Assembly (NCBI RefSeq): GCF_000518485.1
Contig: NZ_JADR01000005.1
Coordinates: 62,001-126,000, forward strand
Length of the DNA: 64,000 bases
Origin: Olleya marilimosa CAM030
GTDB taxonomy: Bacteria; Bacteroidota; Bacteroidia; Flavobacteriales; Flavobacteriaceae
Reading direction: 5' to 3'
The notes under the pieces are model-generated. The model was not told where the DNA came from. It saw only the letters and a list, made by a program, of their open reading frames with translations, and ran no database searches. Position numbers and translations under genes: made by a program. Each line of letters starts with the position of its first letter. The stretch's first letter is position 1. Positions 60,765 to 64,000 of the stretch are shown here, one piece after another.

Positions 60765-62681
60765 TTACTTTAGTAACTCGTAGCTACGTTTGATAAAGTC
60801 TGATAATTCTTTTCCTTTTAAAAGACCTTGAGATAAACGTGCTAAGTCTAAACTTTGTGTAATTAAATGTGCTTGTTTGTCTTTAGCTTCGGTATTTAAA
60901 ATCTCGTTAACTAAGTCAGAGTTTGTGTTAACCACAAGGTTGTACATTTCTGGCATGTTACCAAACATTTGCATTCCGCCTCCACCACCAGACGCTTGCA
61001 TCTCTTTCATACGACGCATAAATTCTGGTTGTGTTATCATAAATGGTGTTGCGTTGCTATCCATTGGCTCTAACTGTACCATAAACTTTTCTGATGGGAT
61101 TACGTCTTTTAATAACGCATCTAAAGCTTTTGTTTGGTCCTCGTCTAATTTAGAGATTACGGTTTCGTCTTTAGCAATTAACTTGTCAATAGAGTCAGCA
61201 TCTACACGAGAGAATGTGATGTTTTCTTTAGTAGATTCTAATTTTTGCATTAAATGCGATACTATTGGACTGTCTAGTAATAAGACCTCGTAACCTTTGT
61301 CCTTAGCAGCCTCAATATAACTGTGTTGCTCTTCTTGATTACTTGTGTAAAGGATTACTAATTTATTGTCTTTATCTGTCTGTTTAGCTTTAATGGCATT
61401 GTATAACTCGTCGTAAGTGTAATATTTACCATCTACAGTTGGGTATAAAGCAAAAGCATCTGCTTTGTCAAAAAACTTGTCTTCAGACAGCATTCCGTAC
61501 TCAATAACAATTTTAATGTCATTCCATTTAGCTTCAAACTCCTCACGATTATTATTAAATAGTGATTTAAGTTTGTCTGCTACTTTACGTGTAATGTACG
61601 AGCTAATTTTTTTAACTGCACCATCTGCTTGTAAGTAACTTCTAGATACGTTTAATGGGATATCTGGACTGTCAATCACACCACGTAACATCGTTAAAAA
61701 CTCAGGTACAATACCTTCTACATTATCTGTAACGTAAACTTGGTTTTGGTATAACTGAATTTTGTCTTTTTGCATAGCCATATCCTGAGTCATCTTAGGG
61801 AAGTATAAAATACCTGTTAAGTTGAACGGATAATCCACATTTAAATGAATATGGAATAATGGGTCTTCAAATTGAGATGGATATAACTCTCTATAAAAGT
61901 TATTATAGTCATCGCTTTCTAAATCGGTTGGTTGTTTAGTCCAAGCTGGATTAGGGTTGTTGATGATGTTGTCTACAGTAATTTTTTTCTGAGGTTCAGT
62001 AGTTTCTTTACCTTCAGCATCTGTAGTCGTTTCTGGTTTGTGGTCTGGATCGTTTACTTCTTTAGTTCCAAATTTAATTGGAATAGGCATAAACTTGTTA
62101 TACTTATACAGTAAGCTGCTAATGCGTGCTTCTTCTAAAAACTCAGTCGAGTCTTCTGCAATGTGTAAGATAATCTCAGTACCTCTATCAGTCTTATCGT
62201 GTGGCTCTAAAGTAAACTCAGGCGAACCATCACACGTCCAATGTGCAGCAGTAGTCCCTTCTTTATGAGATTTTGTAATGATTTCAACTTTTTCTGCAAC
62301 CATAAAAGCAGAGTAAAATCCTAAACCAAAGTGTCCGATAATTCCAGAATCTTTAGCACTATCTTTATATTGGTCTAAAAACTCTTCTGCACCAGAAAAA
62401 GCCACTTGGTTGATGTATTTTTCAACCTCGTCTGCTGTCATCCCTAACCCTTGATCAATAATATGAAGTTTTTTACCTTCTTTATCAATCTTAACTTCAA
62501 TTATTGGGTTTCCGTACTCAGACTTAGACTCTCCAATACTAGTTAAATGTTTTAATTTTAATGTTGCATCGGTTCCGTTACTAATTAGCTCACGTAAAAA
62601 GATTTCGTGATCACTGTACAAGAATTTTTTGATTAACGGAAAAATGTTTTCTACTGAAACGTTAATATTTCCTTTTGCCAT
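60765..62681 (-). CDS. htpG: Molecular chaperone HtpG (Hsp90)
   Basis: This 638-aa cytosolic ATP-dependent chaperone has the GHKL ATPase motifs FLRELISNGTDATLKL, IIDQGLGMTADEV and GIIGHFGLGFYSAFMVAEKVE. The middle domain has FPKMTQDM and PLNVSRSYLQ. The C-terminal dimerisation region includes a Gly-rich GGGGGMQMFG loop. A charged insert (NDPDHKPETTTDAEGKETTEP) follows the ATPase domain. The start is ATG. It is divergent from the FabH-type gene across a 246-bp region, and a heat-shock-type promoter was not recognised. Confidence 0.97.
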   Translation of the reverse strand: MAKGNINVSVENIFPLIKKFLYSDHEIFLRELISNGTDATLKLKHLTSIGESKSEYGNPIIEVKIDKEGKKLHIIDQGLGMTADEVEKYINQVAFSGAEEFLDQYKDSAKDSGIIGHFGLGFYSAFMVAEKVEIITKSHKEGTTAAHWTCDGSPEFTLEPHDKTDRGTEIILHIAEDSTEFLEEARISSLLYKYNKFMPIPIKFGTKEVNDPDHKPETTTDAEGKETTEPQKKITVDNIINNPNPAWTKQPTDLESDDYNNFYRELYPSQFEDPLFHIHLNVDYPFNLTGILYFPKMTQDMAMQKDKIQLYQNQVYVTDNVEGIVPEFLTMLRGVIDSPDIPLNVSRSYLQADGAVKKISSYITRKVADKLKSLFNNNREEFEAKWNDIKIVIEYGMLSEDKFFDKADAFALYPTVDGKYYTYDELYNAIKAKQTDKDNKLVILYTSNQEEQHSYIEAAKDKGYEVLLLDSPIVSHLMQKLESTKENITFSRVDADSIDKLIAKDETVISKLDEDQTKALDALLKDVIPSEKFMVQLEPMDSNATPFMITQPEFMRRMKEMQASGGGGGMQMFGNMPEMYNLVVNTNSDLVNEILNTEAKDKQAHLITQSLDLARLSQGLLKGKELSDFIKRSYELLK

Positions 62682-62702
62682 GATTTTATGTTTGTTTTTT
62701 TA

Positions 62703-62718
62703 GTTCCGCTTAAGCGAA
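62703..62718. repeat. Short CCGC..GCG palindromic repeat, copy 5
   Basis: GTTCCGCTTAAGCGAA repeats the palindrome CGCTTAAGCG. Unlike copies 2-4 it lies upstream of htpG in a divergent intergenic region. Confidence 0.55.
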
Positions 62719-62927
62719 ACCCTTTTATTAATTTCTGATTAGTTAATAGACAACAAAAATGCCAATTGCTGAAAGGTGACAAGATGACATTTAAAAATAA
62801 ACGAAAAGTATTATGCATGCATAACGAATAAAAAATAATTGTGAATTGATTATTTATGAAAGCAGTAAATTGCGATACTATTTTTTTTAAACAGAAAAAT
62901 AGCTTAGAATTTATAAAATTAAAATTA

Positions 62928-63938
62928 ATGTACAATTCAAAAATTATTGGTTTAGGTAAATATGTACCTGACAACATCGTCACAAATGCCGATTTATCCA
63001 AAATGATGGATACTAATGATGAGTGGATTACAGAACGTACTGGAATTAAAGAAAGACGTTGGGTAAAAGAAGGCTCTGGTGACACCACTGCAACAATGGG
63101 AGTAAAAGCTGCCAAACAAGCAATAGAACGTGCTGGAATAGATAAAGATGATATAGATTTTATCATTTTTGCAACGTTAAGTCCTGACATGTATTTTCCT
63201 GGACCAGGTGTACAAGTACAACATGCTTTAGATATTAAAACGGTTGGAGCTTTAGATGTACGTAACCAATGTTCTGGTTTTGTATATGCGTTATCTGTTG
63301 CAGATAATTTTATTAAAACTGGTATGTATAAAAACATATTGGTAATTGGTAGCGAGCTGCACTCTCATGGATTAGATAAAACCACAAGAGGTCGTGGTGT
63401 GACTGTAATTTTTGGTGATGGAGCAGGAGCAGCAGTTTTAACAAGAGAAGAAGATACTAGTAAAGGGATATTATCTACACATTTACATAGCCAAGGAGAA
63501 CATGCTGAAGAGCTAGTTTTAGTTGCGCCAGGAATGGGTAAACGTTGGGTGAATGATATTATAGCAGATAATGATCCTAATGACGAAAGTTATTTTCCGC
63601 ATATGAATGGTCAGTTTGTATTTAAAAATGCTGTAGTCCGTTTTAGTGAAGTGATTATGGAAGGATTAGCTAAAAACAATATGGATAAAGACGCAATTGA
63701 TATGTTAATACCACATCAAGCTAATTTGCGTATCGCACAATTTATACAAAAGAAATTTGGCTTAAGTGACGACCAAGTATTTAATAATATTATGAAATAT
63801 GGTAACACAACTGCTGCATCCATACCTATTGCATTAACTGAAGCTTGGGAAGAAGGAAAAATTAAAGAAGGCGACAACGTCGTGTTGGCTGCTTTTGGAA
63901 GTGGATTTACTTGGGGAAGTGCAATAATTAAATGGTAA
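62928..63938 (+). CDS. fabH: 3-oxoacyl-ACP synthase III family protein (FabH-type)
   Basis: The 336-aa thiolase-fold enzyme condenses acetyl-CoA-type starters with malonyl-ACP. The catalytic triad is visible: Cys115 (RNQCSGFVYAL), His263 (IPHQANLRIAQF) and Asn293 (YGNTTAASIPIAL). GDGAGAAVL and the final FGSGFTWGSAIIKW are also typical. The open frame extends 72 bp upstream (62856), but the family N-terminus is MYNSKIIGLGKYVPD, so the ATG at 62928 is used. In this phylum such genes may serve fatty acid or related acyl synthesis; the starter is not predictable. Sixty-two bases of non-coding DNA follow to the window end. Confidence 0.93.
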   Translation: MYNSKIIGLGKYVPDNIVTNADLSKMMDTNDEWITERTGIKERRWVKEGSGDTTATMGVKAAKQAIERAGIDKDDIDFIIFATLSPDMYFPGPGVQVQHALDIKTVGALDVRNQCSGFVYALSVADNFIKTGMYKNILVIGSELHSHGLDKTTRGRGVTVIFGDGAGAAVLTREEDTSKGILSTHLHSQGEHAEELVLVAPGMGKRWVNDIIADNDPNDESYFPHMNGQFVFKNAVVRFSEVIMEGLAKNNMDKDAIDMLIPHQANLRIAQFIQKKFGLSDDQVFNNIMKYGNTTAASIPIALTEAWEEGKIKEGDNVVLAAFGSGFTWGSAIIKW

Positions 63939-64000
63939 TACATTTAAGTTATTAAATGGTCAAGTAACAACGCTTAAAAAAATAAAAACGAAAAGCCAGA

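Noticed and set aside
62651-63337. 228-codon minus-strand ORF overlapping the FabH-type gene and the htpG start
   Set aside because: It conflicts with two well-supported genes and shows no recognisable domain.
1-64000. tRNA, rRNA, riboswitch, IS element, prophage or CRISPR array
   Set aside because: Reading both strands gave no cloverleaf ending in CCA, no rRNA-like sequence, no transposase, integrase, phage structural gene or regularly spaced repeat.

Overview
The window looks like chromosomal DNA of a marine-type member of the Flavobacteriaceae (Bacteroidota). The sequence is AT-rich. Many genes are preceded by the Bacteroidota -7 promoter motif TAnnTTTG, and strong Shine-Dalgarno sites are rare. 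Two secreted proteins end in type IX secretion (T9SS) sorting domains, one type A and one type B. Many families typical of the phylum are present: DUF4920, DUF349, DUF3810, DUF5694, an OstA-like protein and stand-alone MnmD. Naming a genus would be a guess. No rRNA, tRNA, CRISPR array, IS element or prophage was found.

Layout. 0-7.4 kb: a truncated MazG-like pyrophosphohydrolase, ilvE, an operon of DUF4920 lipoprotein, CXXCH lipoprotein and mnmD, a TIGR01777 epimerase, a TrmH-family methylase with an M48 protease, and a lipoprotein. 7.4-14.6 kb: two periplasmic amidohydrolase-like proteins, DUF3810, and pepD. 14.6-16.4 kb: a small inserted islet with one T9SS-secreted protein, bracketed by a duplicated pepD 3' end. 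16.4-19 kb: an arsenite exporter with an arsenate-reductase-like protein, OsmC and a small protein. 19-32.7 kb: housekeeping genes, namely DUF349, two DUF368 transporters with aroE, a TPR protein, an OstA-like protein with an aminotransferase, a Fur-family regulator with purA, and Rel. 32.8-47.5 kb: helicase, transglutaminase, FUSC, radical SAM, MOSC, Dus, YkgJ and MFS genes. 47.5-51 kb: an X-Pro dipeptidyl-peptidase operon, a beta-barrel protein and a TonB-like lipoprotein.

The accessory part is about 51.0-55.9 kb. Same-strand single genes (lipoprotein, membrane protein, FRG-domain protein) are separated by elements bounded by GCCTAAC and GTTAGRC in the order expected of integron attC sites, but no integrase gene is in view. 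One element also contains a promoter with the palindrome TACGTAGAACTACGTA placed 35 nt (centre to centre) upstream of a TAnnTTTG box. The same palindrome with the same spacing precedes a nearby lipoprotein gene (55291-55722). A related repeat sharing a 20-bp hairpin core borders the 14.8-kb islet.

55-64 kb holds a vWA/PKD T9SS protein, a PadR regulator with two small KIMHWP membrane proteins, a DUF5694 lipoprotein, htpG and a FabH-type synthase. Five almost identical AACCACC/GGTGGTT terminators punctuate 55.2-60.7 kb. Most transcription from 16.4 to 62.7 kb is on the minus strand. Start codons were moved downstream of the longest open frame wherever a promoter box or family-like N-terminus argued for it; each case is stated in its entry.
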